NCBI RefSeq assembly: GCF_040195635.1
Contig: NZ_JBEFTX010000003.1
Span: 310,001-374,000 of the forward strand
From: Thermasporomyces sp040195635
Lineage (GTDB): Bacteria > Actinomycetota > Actinomycetes > Propionibacteriales > Actinopolymorphaceae
DNA length: 64,000 nucleotides
Direction of reading: 5' to 3'
Shown: positions 8,762 to 17,311 of the stretch, piece by piece
How positions within the stretch are numbered: the first letter of the stretch is position 1
How the letters are laid out: each line of letters opens with the position of its first letter
Made by a program: the position numbers and the translations under genes
The notes under the pieces: model-generated
The model's database searches: none
Told to the model about the DNA's origin: nothing
What the model saw: only the letters and a program-made list of their open reading frames with translations

Positions 8762-8939
8762 GCCGTGCCCCCTTTGCATGACCGCTGCGGTGCCTCGCTC
8801 CGGCACACCTCGTTCCTCGGCGTACCTGCGTGGGGGCTCCTCGCGCTCATGCTGGTCTCCTTTCGCATGGCCGCTGCGGTGCCTCGCTCCGGCACACCTC
8901 GTTCCTCGGCGTACCTGCGTGGGGGCTCCTCGCGCTCAT
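8722..8939 (-). repeat. Tandem 89-bp coupling repeat (MIRU-like family A), 2.5 copies
   Basis: Read on the minus strand, units start at 8939, 8850 and 8761 with an exact 89-bp period; the third is cut after 40 bp. The first unit begins on the ATGA that ends the upstream ABC gene. Each full unit is a 30-codon frame starting MSARSPHAGTPRNE and ending in a TGA that overlaps the ATG of the next unit (frames 8847-8939 and 8758-8850). A Shine-Dalgarno-like AAAGGAG or AAAGGGGG precedes each new ATG. The third unit reads in frame into the downstream ABC gene. The architecture equals that of mycobacterial MIRU elements, with unrelated sequence. Confidence 0.9.
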
Positions 8940-10669
8940 GCGGCCTCCTCAGCGGTGAGCTGGGACTCCACGATCTCGGCGTACGTCTGGCAGGAGTCGA
9001 GGAGCTCGGCGTGCCGGCCGACGCCGACGATCGCCCCGTCGTCGAGCACGACGATCTGGTCGGCCTCGAGGATCGTCGACACCCGCTGCGCCACGATGAC
9101 GACGGCGGCGTCCGCGGTGACCGGGCGCAGGGCGGCGCGCAGGCGCGCGTCCGTGCCGAGGTCGAGTGCCGAGAACGAGTCGTCGAACAGGTAGATCTCC
9201 GGCCGCCGGACCAGCGCCCGGGCGATGGCGAGGCGCTGCCGCTGTCCGCCGGAGACGTTCGTACCCCCTTGTGCGATGGGGGATTCGAGGCCGTCCGGCA
9301 TCGCCTCGACGAAGTCGCGGGCCTGCGCGATCTCGAGGAACGCCCAGAGTTCGTCGTCGGTGGCGTCAGGATTGCCGTAGCGGAGATTGCTGGCGACCGT
9401 GCCGGTGAACAGGTACGGCTTCTGCGGCACCAACCCGATCCGGCTCCACAGCAGGTCCTCGTCGAGTTCGCGCACGTCGACGCCGCCCACCAGCACAGCA
9501 CCGCCCGTGACGTCGAACAGCCGCGGCACCAGCGACAGCAACGTCGTCTTGCCGGCGCCGGTGCTGCCGATGATGGCGGTCGTCGTGCCGGCAGATACGC
9601 GGAACGAGACGTCGCGCAGCACCGGCTCGTCCGCACCTGGGTACTGGAACTGCACGTTGCGCAGCTCCAACTCGCCGCGGGTGCGTACGTCCGTGACCGG
9701 AGTCGCCGGCGGGACTACGGAGGAGTCGGTGTCGAGCACCTCGGCGATCCGCTCGGCGCACACGGCCGCGCGCGGAACCATCATCATCATGAACGTCGCC
9801 ATCATCACCGACATGAGAATCTGGACCAGGTAGTTGAGGAACGCGGTGAGAGCGCCGATCTGGATCTCACCGGCGTCGACTCGAAGGGCGCCGAACCACA
9901 GCACCGCGACGCTCGACGCGTTGAACACCAGCATGACAATGGGAAAGATCATCGCCATCAGCCGGCCGACCCGCAGCGCGGTATCTGTCAACTCGGAGTT
10001 GGCAGTGCCGAACCGCTGTGTCTCATGAGGTTCACGGACGAACGCACGAACCACGCGGATGCCGGTGATCTGCTCGCGCAACACCCGGTTGACAGCATCG
10101 ATCCGGGTCTGCATGTCGCGGAACGCAGGGGCCATCCGGCGCAGGATCAGGCCGGTGGCGACGACGAGCGTCGGGACGCTCACCAGCATCAGCCACGACA
10201 GGCCGATGTCTTCGCGCAGTGCCATGATCACGCCACCGACGCACATGATCGGCGCCATGACGAGCATCGTGCAGGTCATGACGACGAGCATCTGCACCTG
10301 TTGCACGTCGTTGGTGTTGCGCGTGATGAGTGACGGGGCACCGAAATGCGCGACCTCACGGGCGGAGAACGTCCCGACCCGCTCGAAGACCGCGGCACGC
10401 ACGTCCCGGCCGAAGCTCATCGCCGTGCGGGCACCGAAGTAGACCGCGGCGATCGAGCAGGCGATCTGCACCAGCGTGACGAGAAGCATCCAGCCGCCCG
10501 TCCGGACGATGTAGCCGGTGTCGCCCGTGGCGATGCCGTCGTCGATGATGTCGGCGTTCAGGCTCGGCAGGTAGAGCGAGGCCATGGTCCCGACGAGTTG
10601 CAGGAGTACGACCGCCGCCAGCGGTCGGGCGTACGGTCGTAGGAAGGTACTAAGCAGGCGGATCAACAT
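8936..10669 (-). CDS. ABC exporter, fused permease-ATPase (first subunit of a heterodimer)
   Basis: A 577-residue half-transporter starting at ATG 10669 (MLIRLLSTFLRPYARPLAAV) after a GGAGAAC site; a longer open frame upstream lies within the tetR gene. Membrane domain residues 1-300 are followed by an ATPase domain with Walker A GSTGAGKTT, signature NVSGGQRQRLAIARAL, Walker B IYLFDDSFSALD (Asp-Asp instead of Asp-Glu) and a degenerate switch (AQRVST, Gln in place of His). The lost catalytic Glu and His mark this as the degenerate-site partner of an asymmetric heterodimer; the 6677-8761 subunit keeps Glu and His. It overlaps tetR by 7 bases at its start. Confidence 0.9.
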   Translation of the reverse strand: MLIRLLSTFLRPYARPLAAVVLLQLVGTMASLYLPSLNADIIDDGIATGDTGYIVRTGGWMLLVTLVQIACSIAAVYFGARTAMSFGRDVRAAVFERVGTFSAREVAHFGAPSLITRNTNDVQQVQMLVVMTCTMLVMAPIMCVGGVIMALREDIGLSWLMLVSVPTLVVATGLILRRMAPAFRDMQTRIDAVNRVLREQITGIRVVRAFVREPHETQRFGTANSELTDTALRVGRLMAMIFPIVMLVFNASSVAVLWFGALRVDAGEIQIGALTAFLNYLVQILMSVMMATFMMMMVPRAAVCAERIAEVLDTDSSVVPPATPVTDVRTRGELELRNVQFQYPGADEPVLRDVSFRVSAGTTTAIIGSTGAGKTTLLSLVPRLFDVTGGAVLVGGVDVRELDEDLLWSRIGLVPQKPYLFTGTVASNLRYGNPDATDDELWAFLEIAQARDFVEAMPDGLESPIAQGGTNVSGGQRQRLAIARALVRRPEIYLFDDSFSALDLGTDARLRAALRPVTADAAVVIVAQRVSTILEADQIVVLDDGAIVGVGRHAELLDSCQTYAEIVESQLTAEEAA

Positions 10670-11445
10670 CGATGTTCTCCGGGTGGGTGGTGGCGGCGTA
10701 CGCCGTCCAGGAGGACAGCGGCGATCTCCTCGGGAGTGAGCAGATCGCCGTCGGTGATCATGAAGTGCGACCCGGAGAACGTCACCAGCCGCACGAGTCG
10801 TGCCGCATGGTGCAGTGAACACCGGAGCTCGTCCCGGTCGGGTTCAAGGACGCGGGCGATCGCCTCGTGGATCAACTCGTTGGTGGGGCGGACCTTCGCG
10901 CGGTGCGCCTCCACGTCGTCGGGAGGATGGTGCATTCCGACGGCGGTGATCAGGCCGATGATCTGGATCAGCCGTCGTTGCAGGATGCCGGTCAGCCGGG
11001 TCATGCGTTCGGACAGCGGCAGGTCAAGGTCGATGCGGCCGATCTCGTCGAGGAGGGGAGCCGTGTCGAGCGCGACCGTCAGCGCCGCCTGGATGAGGGC
11101 GGCCTTGTCGGGGAAGACGCGGAAGATTGTTCCCTCGGCGATGCCAGCCGCCTCGGCGATCTGTCGAGTGGTGACGTTGGACCCGTGCGTCGCCACCAGC
11201 GGAATGGTGGCGTCGATCAGCGCCGCGCGGCGATCCTCCGGTGACATCGGCCGGGCGCGTCCCGGGTGCTGCCGGCGGGGCACCTCGCCGCGTGGGGCGA
11301 CCTCGGGTGCGGCGGGTCGCGCCGGCGGGGTGGTCGGCGGCGATGCGGAAGAGCCCGCCGGCGGAGTCGCCGATGACCTGGGCGGTCTCTGCTGCGAGAG
11401 GCGCGGCGGTGGCTGGCCGGCCGGCGACGGTTGTGCGAAGGACAC
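10663..11445 (-). CDS. TetR-family repressor with Pro-rich N-terminal extension
   Basis: The frame starts at GTG 11445. Residues 1-66 are a Pro/Ala/Arg-rich tail unusual for TetR proteins; the helix-turn-helix follows (TTRQIAEAAGIAEGTIFRVFPDK, about residues 92-114), then the ligand domain. An internal start at ATG 11247 would give a normal-length TetR. The promoter and operator at 11452-11478 place the likely transcription start at or next to GTG 11445, which supports the long leaderless form. It heads a tetR-ABC-ABC operon and is presumably self-regulated. Confidence 0.85.
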   Translation of the reverse strand: MSFAQPSPAGQPPPRLSQQRPPRSSATPPAGSSASPPTTPPARPAAPEVAPRGEVPRRQHPGRARPMSPEDRRAALIDATIPLVATHGSNVTTRQIAEAAGIAEGTIFRVFPDKAALIQAALTVALDTAPLLDEIGRIDLDLPLSERMTRLTGILQRRLIQIIGLITAVGMHHPPDDVEAHRAKVRPTNELIHEAIARVLEPDRDELRCSLHHAARLVRLVTFSGSHFMITDGDLLTPEEIAAVLLDGVRRHHPPGEHRC

Positions 11446-11451
11446 GCGCAG

Positions 11452-11483
11452 ACGCTAACTGAGTGAGCAGCTCACTCACAACG
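11452..11483 (-). promoter_or_regulatory. tetR-ABC promoter with embedded palindromic operator, probably leaderless
   Basis: On the minus strand a -35-like TTGTGA is followed after 18 bases by TAGCGT (11457-11452); about 6 bases further lies GTG 11445. The spacer holds a perfect palindrome, TGAGTGAG-CAG-CTCACTCA at 11460-11478. Repressor binding there would block the promoter. Confidence 0.6.
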
Positions 11484-11793
11484 GATTATCGAAGGCTTTG
11501 CCGGCCCTTGGCGAAAGCGGCTGCACGTGTGTTGGGCGAGTCGTCGCGGGTCATCTGCTTGCTGCCGACCACTGCGTCCCGGTAATCTGCGCGCACCGCA
11601 GTGTAGGACTCCGTTCGATAATGTCGAACGACCACGGGGCGTTCGAACGATCAGGCCGCCGGCGTCCTGCGCTGCGCACCACTGTGTGGTCCGGGTCTCG
11701 CGCGACGGGCCGTTCGGGCGACTGGGGGCGTCCGAACGAGGTGTCGAGCGACTGTCGTTCCAGGCATGAAGGGGATCGAAGGAGCTGAGGCCC
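11479..11793. promoter_or_regulatory. Intergenic region with probable IclR operators
   Basis: This 315-base gap separates the tetR-ABC operon (minus) from the iclR operon (plus). It holds CGTTCGA-taatg-TCGAACG (11612-11630, perfect 7-bp arms), the palindrome CGTTCGAACG (11640-11649) and CGTTCGG/CCGAACG arms 14 bases apart (11711-11738). The shared CGTTCG half-site suggests an operator array for the adjacent IclR protein. No convincing -10/-35 pair was assigned. Confidence 0.5.
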
Positions 11794-12645
11794 GTGCCGT
11801 CTGAGGAGCCTGGAACGGTCGCCGGCGAGATCGCCATGGCGTTGCGCCGGACGTCCATCCAGGCCATCGACCGGAGCGTCGCGATGCTCGAGGTCATCGC
11901 CAAGGCGGGCCCCGGCGGCATCGCGCTGAAGACGCTGAGCGGCCTCCTCGGGCTGCACGCGTCCACGGCCCGGACCCTCCTCGCCTCCCTGGTCACCCAC
12001 GGGCTGCTCCGCCAGGACGAGGGCACCCGCCACTACTTCCTCGGCGCGCGGTTCTTCGAGCTCAACCGGATCTACCTCGCCCAGACCGATCTTTCCTCCG
12101 CGGCGTCACCGATCCTTCGCGACCTGTGGGAACGTACGAACGAGACGGTCCATCTCGCGATCCTCAAGGACACCCAGCGCGTCGACATCTCCGTACTTGT
12201 CAGCCGGCAGCTGCTCAACATCAACCCCACGACCGCACGGTTCACCGACGAGGTGGCCGTTCCGCTCTACCGCACCGCCGCGGGGAAGGTCCTCTTCGCC
12301 GGCGTCAGCGACGAGCACCGGGAGCGGATGCTCGAGAGCGCTCCCTGGCAGGACGACGGTCGCCCACCGCGCACCCGAGCGGAACTGGCCACCCTCGTCG
12401 CCGACGTACGCACCCGCGGTTATGCCACCAACATCGAGGAGGACGTCCCCGGGGTGTGCGGGGTGGCTGCGCCCGTCCGTGACCACACCGGCGAAACTGT
12501 CGCCGCGGTCTGCATCGGCTATCCCACCGTCCGCCATACGCCCGCCCACGACGAATCCCTGCGTACGGCCGTCGTGAGAGCCGCGGGCGAACTGTCAGCT
12601 CTGCTCGGCGCCCCGCGCCCGGCAGCTGCGGTGGACGCCATATGA
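11794..12645 (+). CDS. IclR-family transcriptional regulator
   Basis: A 283-residue regulator starting at GTG 11794 after GAAGGAGCTGAGG. The N-terminal winged helix-turn-helix (residues 25-85; TSIQAIDRSVAMLEVIAKAG and LGLHASTARTLLASLVTHGLL) precedes an IclR ligand domain (PLYRTAAGKVLFAG, GYATNIEEDVPGVCGVAAPV). The stop overlaps the next gene's start in ATATGA, so the regulator leads the operon with the oxidoreductase and ABC importer. The likely inducer is the imported compound. Candidate operators lie upstream at 11612-11738. Confidence 0.9.
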   Translation: MPSEEPGTVAGEIAMALRRTSIQAIDRSVAMLEVIAKAGPGGIALKTLSGLLGLHASTARTLLASLVTHGLLRQDEGTRHYFLGARFFELNRIYLAQTDLSSAASPILRDLWERTNETVHLAILKDTQRVDISVLVSRQLLNINPTTARFTDEVAVPLYRTAAGKVLFAGVSDEHRERMLESAPWQDDGRPPRTRAELATLVADVRTRGYATNIEEDVPGVCGVAAPVRDHTGETVAAVCIGYPTVRHTPAHDESLRTAVVRAAGELSALLGAPRPAAAVDAI

Positions 12646-13949
12646 GGGACGCCTACGACGTCATCGTCGTCGGCGGCGGCCCGGCCGGGTGTCCCGCCGC
12701 GATCCACGCCGCCCTTGCCGGCGCCCGCACCCTGCTCGTCGAGAAGAACGGTGCCCTCGGTGGCACGACCACGGTCGCCGCGGTGGCCCTCCCCGGGCTG
12801 TTCCATGCCTGGGGGCGCCAGATCATCGCCGGCGTGGGTTGGGACATGGTGCGGCGGTCGGTGGAGATCGCCGGCCGCGACCTCCCCGACTTCTCGCGTT
12901 GGGAGCTTCCGCATTTCAAGCTACAGGTTCCGGTGACTCCGGCGATCTATGCCGCGGTCATCGACGAGACCGTCGCCGGTGCAGGAGTCGAGTTGCTGCT
13001 GCACACGATGATCGGGGAGGTCACCTGGTGCGGTACGCACTGGGACGTCACGCTGTGCACCAAGGAGGGGTTGGTGCACACGCGGGCGGCACGCCTCGTC
13101 GACTGCACCGGCGACGCCGACGTCGTTGCTCTCGCCGGACTCCGCCGCCTGACCAATCCCCACCGTCAACCCGGCACGCTGATCATCCGGTTGGGTGGCT
13201 ACGACCGCGACGACCTGGACTATGCCGCGCTGGCTCGTGCGTACGACGAGGCGGTGGCCGAAGGCTCGCTCCTGCCCGAGGACATGGCATCCAACCCGAT
13301 CCAGAAGTTTCTCCGCAAGGGCGGTGAGAACGCGATCCACGTCACCGGCGTGGGCGCTGGCACCAGTGCCGCCAAGACCGCCGCCGAACTCGCCGGCCGC
13401 CGCGCGATGATGCGGATCTTCACGTTCCTCAAACGTCAACCTGGCCTGGCCGGTCTACGAGTCGATGCGTGGGCGATCGAGACGGGCGTGCGGGAGACGT
13501 ACACGATCGACGGGCTCGACCGGATCACCGAGGCCGACTACTTCACCGGCCGGCGCTGGCCCGAGGCGGTGTCCTACAGCTTCTATCCGATCGACGTCCA
13601 CCGCCCCGACGGTGACGGCATCGACATCCGCCCGCTGCCGGTCGGGACGTTCCCCACGATCCCGCGCGGTGCGATGATTCCGCGCGACCACGGCTACATC
13701 GCGGTCGCCGGCCGGCCGGTCTGCGGTGACCAGGCCGCCAACTCCGCCTACCGCGTCCAGGCGTCGTGCATGGGCATGGGGCAGGCGGCCGGAACGATGG
13801 CGGCGTTGTCGGCGAAGACGGGCGTACGCATGCAGGACGTGCCCATCGAGGCCATCCACGACGGACTTCGGCGTGCGGGCGCCGTCGTGCCGGGGGATCC
13901 CGGCACACCAGGGACACCGCAGGACAGCGTCACCTCGACCCACGTGTGA
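12642..13949 (+). CDS. FAD-dependent oxidoreductase
   Basis: A 435-residue flavoprotein of the FAD-dependent oxidoreductase (PF12831-like) type: Rossmann dinucleotide motif VIVVGGGPAGCPAAIHAA at residues 8-25, LLVEKNGALGGTTT, a second FAD contact LVDCTGDADVVALAG, and a C-terminal RVQASCMGMGQAAGTMAAL that closes the FAD site. It overlaps iclR by 4 bases (ATGA) and is followed 16 bases later by a transporter binding protein, so it probably oxidises the imported compound or a derivative in the cytoplasm. The substrate is unknown. Confidence 0.85.
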   Translation: MRDAYDVIVVGGGPAGCPAAIHAALAGARTLLVEKNGALGGTTTVAAVALPGLFHAWGRQIIAGVGWDMVRRSVEIAGRDLPDFSRWELPHFKLQVPVTPAIYAAVIDETVAGAGVELLLHTMIGEVTWCGTHWDVTLCTKEGLVHTRAARLVDCTGDADVVALAGLRRLTNPHRQPGTLIIRLGGYDRDDLDYAALARAYDEAVAEGSLLPEDMASNPIQKFLRKGGENAIHVTGVGAGTSAAKTAAELAGRRAMMRIFTFLKRQPGLAGLRVDAWAIETGVRETYTIDGLDRITEADYFTGRRWPEAVSYSFYPIDVHRPDGDGIDIRPLPVGTFPTIPRGAMIPRDHGYIAVAGRPVCGDQAANSAYRVQASCMGMGQAAGTMAALSAKTGVRMQDVPIEAIHDGLRRAGAVVPGDPGTPGTPQDSVTSTHV

Positions 13950-13965
13950 GGACGAAGGGATATCC

Positions 13966-15339
13966 ATGAGCAGCAATGACGCTGTAGTGGCTGGCGGCTT
14001 CGCCCGAGCCTCTTCCGCCGGGCGCGGCCGGACCTCGAGCGCCCCCGCCAGGTTCGGCGCCCTGGCGCTGGGATTCGCGATCGCCCTCGCCGGCTGTGGC
14101 TTCGTCAACACCGACGACGGTGGTGGCGGTGGTGGTGGCGAGGGCGGGCCGGGCAAGGGCGCAGGTGGTGCCAAGGTGACCGCCTATGTCAACACCGAGC
14201 AGAACACCGGCCTGGCGAAACTCATCGCGGCGTACCAAAGATCCTCCGGGACCACCGTCGACATCTCCTCGGCCGAGACGTCCGAGCTGAACGAACAGCT
14301 CAGGATCCAGCTCACCTCCGGAACGGCCGCCGACCTCCTCCGGGTCTCGCCGGGATACAGCAGCCCGGTCGCGGCCGGTGTGCTCGGCAGTGCGGAACTC
14401 GCCGACCTGTCCGATGCCTCCTGGGTGGACGCGATTCCCGACGACACCGCCGCGCTCGCGACCGTCGACGGCAGGACGCTCGCCTTCCCGGTGAGCCGCA
14501 ACGCCATCATCATGGCGTACAACAAGAAGGTCTTCGCCGACGCCGACGTCGAGGTGCCGACCACGTGGAGCGAACTGCTCGCGGCCTGCGACAAGCTCGA
14601 GGCGGCCGGTGTGACGCCCATCTCCACACCGCTGCAGGACGGCATCTACCTGCAGTTCTGGATGTACGCCCTCGCCGCCACGCTCGTCTACGCGGAGAAC
14701 CCCGACCTCGACGAACAGATGGCGGCCGGGACCGTCGACTTCGTCGACAACAAGCCGTGGAACGACGTGTACGCGAAGTTCCTGTCCCTGCGCGACGCGG
14801 GCTACTTCAGCGACGGGTCGCTGGGCATTCCGTTCGACCAGGGCATGCAGTCGGTGGCGACGGGTGAGTCCGCCATGATCCTCATGGTGTCGGGCGGTCT
14901 GCCGCAGCTCTACGGCTACGCCGAGAACGGCGCGGAGGACTTCGAGGTCTTCGCCCTGCCCGCGACCGACAACGCGGCCGACACGCATCTTCCGCTCGCG
15001 CCGGACTTCATGGCGGTCAACGCCGCATCGGACAACGTGGACGCGGCGAAGGACTTTCTGGAGTTCCTCGCCAAGCCCGAGAACGTCGAGACCTATGCCA
15101 CCACCCTGGGCGTGCTCCCCGGCCTCGACGTCGAGGTCGACCTCGGGGAGACCGCGCTGCAACCGGTCCTGCCACTGATCGACGAGGGCCGGACCGCGCC
15201 GTTCGCCAACTACCTCTGGCCGAACGGCGACACCCAGCAGACGCTGTTGCAGTCCGGGCAGGAACTCTTCGACGGCAAGATCACCACCAAGGAACTGCTC
15301 ACCCAGATGGACGCGGACTACGACAAGGGGACACCGTGA
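13966..15339 (+). CDS. Extracellular solute-binding lipoprotein, sugar ABC importer
   Basis: A 457-residue family 1-type binding protein. ATG 13966 follows GACGAAGGG. The signal peptide includes FGALALGFAIALAGCGF with lipobox LAGC (cleavage before Cys), then a Gly-rich linker. Mature features VTAYVNTEQNTGLAKLIAAYQ, FPVSRNAIIMAYNKKVF and VPTTWSELLAACDKL are typical of carbohydrate-binding proteins. It is the first of three transporter genes; no ATPase gene is present, so a shared MsiK-like ATPase is expected. Confidence 0.9.
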   Translation: MSSNDAVVAGGFARASSAGRGRTSSAPARFGALALGFAIALAGCGFVNTDDGGGGGGGEGGPGKGAGGAKVTAYVNTEQNTGLAKLIAAYQRSSGTTVDISSAETSELNEQLRIQLTSGTAADLLRVSPGYSSPVAAGVLGSAELADLSDASWVDAIPDDTAALATVDGRTLAFPVSRNAIIMAYNKKVFADADVEVPTTWSELLAACDKLEAAGVTPISTPLQDGIYLQFWMYALAATLVYAENPDLDEQMAAGTVDFVDNKPWNDVYAKFLSLRDAGYFSDGSLGIPFDQGMQSVATGESAMILMVSGGLPQLYGYAENGAEDFEVFALPATDNAADTHLPLAPDFMAVNAASDNVDAAKDFLEFLAKPENVETYATTLGVLPGLDVEVDLGETALQPVLPLIDEGRTAPFANYLWPNGDTQQTLLQSGQELFDGKITTKELLTQMDADYDKGTP

Positions 15340-15400
15340 CCGCGCCGCCGGGGAATCACCGGACGAACCGGCGAGGGCCTGGATTCGTCGTCATCACCCC

Positions 15401-16357
15401 ATGAGCGTGGAGCTCGACCGCGCGACTGGGAGTCCGGCCGAGAAGCCACGGCCGGCGACTCCCGATCGGCCGCGCCGGGGCCGAGGCCGGCAGCGAGGCG
15501 AGGTTCCGTACCGCTTCGTCCTTCCGGCGTTGGCGATCTACGCGCTGGTCGTGCTCTATCCCACGGCATCCGGGAGCGTCTACGCCTTCACCGACTGGGC
15601 GGGTCGGCGTGGCGCCCCGGATGTCGTCGGCTTCGCCAACTTCGCCGAACTGCTCGCGACCAGGCAGGCCGTGGGCGCGCTGACGAACACGCTGGTCATC
15701 GCGGCGGTGACCACCGTCGTTCAGACGCTCCTCGGTCTGGCGCTCGCCCTCGTCCTGCACTCGGCACTCGTGAGCCGCAACATCCTGCGTACGTTGTTCT
15801 TCGCGCCCGCGCTGCTGCCGCCGGTCGTCATCGGCTTCCTGTGGCAGTACATCCTCACGCCGGGCGGCCCACTCAACGGCGCCCTTCGTTCGTTCGGACC
15901 GGACAGGCTCGCGCAGAACTGGCTGGGCGACTCCTCGCTCGCGTTGGGCAGCGTGATCGCCGTCGTCATCTGGCAGCACGCCGGGCTCACCATGGTCATC
16001 TATCTTGCTGGGCTGCAAGGTGTGCCTGCCGACCTGCTCGAGGCCGCGAACCTCGACGGTGCGTCCCGGTGGCAGCGACTGCGGCACATCACGCTCCCGC
16101 TGCTCATCCCGGCGACCTCCATCGCGATGTCGCTCACCCTGATCAGTGGCCTGAAGATGTTCGACCAGGTCTTCGTGATGACGAGCGGCGGGCCGGGGTA
16201 CGCGACGGAAACGCTGTCCCTGCTGATGTACAAGGAAGCCTTCGTCTCCGGACGCTACGGCTACAGCACCGCGATCGCGCTCGTCCTCACGATGATCGTG
16301 TTCGCGTTCGCGATGCTCCAGCTCAAGGCGCTGCGGCGGTTCGAGGTGGACGCGTGA
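15401..16357 (+). CDS. Sugar ABC transporter permease (MalF/UgpA type)
   Basis: A 318-residue permease with a basic cytoplasmic N-terminus and six hydrophobic helices. The EAA loop is LEAANLDGASRWQRLRHITLPLL near residues 210-232, the ATPase contact. ATG 15401 is used. The stop TGA (16355-16357) overlaps the GTG that opens the 89-bp repeat, so translation probably passes through the repeat peptide to the second permease. Confidence 0.92.
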   Translation: MSVELDRATGSPAEKPRPATPDRPRRGRGRQRGEVPYRFVLPALAIYALVVLYPTASGSVYAFTDWAGRRGAPDVVGFANFAELLATRQAVGALTNTLVIAAVTTVVQTLLGLALALVLHSALVSRNILRTLFFAPALLPPVVIGFLWQYILTPGGPLNGALRSFGPDRLAQNWLGDSSLALGSVIAVVIWQHAGLTMVIYLAGLQGVPADLLEAANLDGASRWQRLRHITLPLLIPATSIAMSLTLISGLKMFDQVFVMTSGGPGYATETLSLLMYKEAFVSGRYGYSTAIALVLTMIVFAFAMLQLKALRRFEVDA

Positions 16358-16442
16358 GCACGAGGAGCCCACACGGAGGTACGCCGAGGAACGAGGCGTC
16401 CCGGAGTGAGGCACCGCGGTGGTCACGCGAAAGGGAAATGGC
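16354..16442 (+). repeat. Single 89-bp coupling repeat (MIRU-like family A)
   Basis: The unit starts at the GTGA overlapping the upstream permease stop and ends just before the ATGA of the downstream permease (ATG 16443). It encodes a 30-residue peptide, VSTRSPHGGTPRNE followed by ASRSEAP, stopping at TGA 16444-16446. That is exactly the length of the units at 8758-8939, with strong sequence similarity. GCGAAAGGGAAATGGC supplies the ribosome site for the downstream ATG. Copies in two unrelated operons indicate a dispersed element. Confidence 0.9.
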
Positions 16443-17273
16443 ATGAACCCACGTCGGTTCACATGGGGCCGGGCCGGGGCCGAGGTCGCGATGATCGCCG
16501 TCGCGCTCGCCTTCGTCTTTCCGTTCTACGTGTTTCTCACCGTCTCACTGAAGACGCCGCGCGAGGTGGCGGTGAACCCGCTGGGGCTGCCGCCTCGGCT
16601 GGACCTCACGAACTACATGACGGCCTGGGAACGTGGGGACCTCGCTCAGGCGTTCGTCAACAGCATCACGGTCGCGGGACTGTCGGTCGCGTTGCTGGTG
16701 CTGTGCGGCTCGCTGGCGGCGTACTTCCTCGCCCGGCGGATGTCCCGGCTGAGCTATGGGTTGTATCTGCTGTTCCTGCTCGGGCTGATGGTGCCGCTGC
16801 AGCTCGGCATGGTGCCGTTGTACCAGTTCATGCGGGACGTCAACCTGTTGCGGACCTACACCTCGCTCATCGTCTTCGAGGTGGGTCACCAGCTCCCGTT
16901 GGTCGTCTTCCTGTACGCGAGCTTCACGCGGGCGCTGCCCCGGGAGTACGAAGAGGCGGCGGCGATCGACGGTGCAGGTCGAGGGGCGACGTTCCGACGG
17001 ATCGTGTTCCCCCTGCTGCGGCCGATCACCGGGACTGTGGTCATCCTGAGTTCGATCAACATCTGGAACGACTTCCTCACGCCGTTGCTCTACGTCGGTG
17101 GCAGCCCGCAGCAGACCCTGCCAGTGGCGATCTTCGCGTTCCGTGGGGAGTTCACGGCGCAGTGGGGGATCATCTTCGCCGGAATGGCGCTCGCGATCCT
17201 GCCCATCGTGGTCATCTACTTCCTGCTGCAGAAGCACATCATCAAGGGGTTCGCGAGCGGCCTCAAAGGCTAG
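16443..17273 (+). CDS. Sugar ABC transporter permease (MalG/UgpE type)
   Basis: A 276-residue permease with six hydrophobic helices and the EAA motif EEAAAIDGAGRGATFRRIVF near residues 174-193. ATG 16443 (MNPRRFTW) immediately follows the coupling repeat; extending the frame upstream would only add repeat-derived residues. It forms the importer with the preceding permease and the binding protein at 13966-15339. A long inverted repeat follows the gene. Confidence 0.92.
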   Translation: MNPRRFTWGRAGAEVAMIAVALAFVFPFYVFLTVSLKTPREVAVNPLGLPPRLDLTNYMTAWERGDLAQAFVNSITVAGLSVALLVLCGSLAAYFLARRMSRLSYGLYLLFLLGLMVPLQLGMVPLYQFMRDVNLLRTYTSLIVFEVGHQLPLVVFLYASFTRALPREYEEAAAIDGAGRGATFRRIVFPLLRPITGTVVILSSINIWNDFLTPLLYVGGSPQQTLPVAIFAFRGEFTAQWGIIFAGMALAILPIVVIYFLLQKHIIKGFASGLKG

Positions 17274-17311
17274 CGAGGGCGCGCGAGCCCCGGCGCCGAC
17301 TCGACCGCCGA

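Noticed and set aside
10752..10768. TGATCATGA inside the tetR coding region (similar lone cores near 5528 and 51799)
   Set aside because: Single occurrences in or at the edge of coding sequence without tandem or facing copies are compatible with chance.
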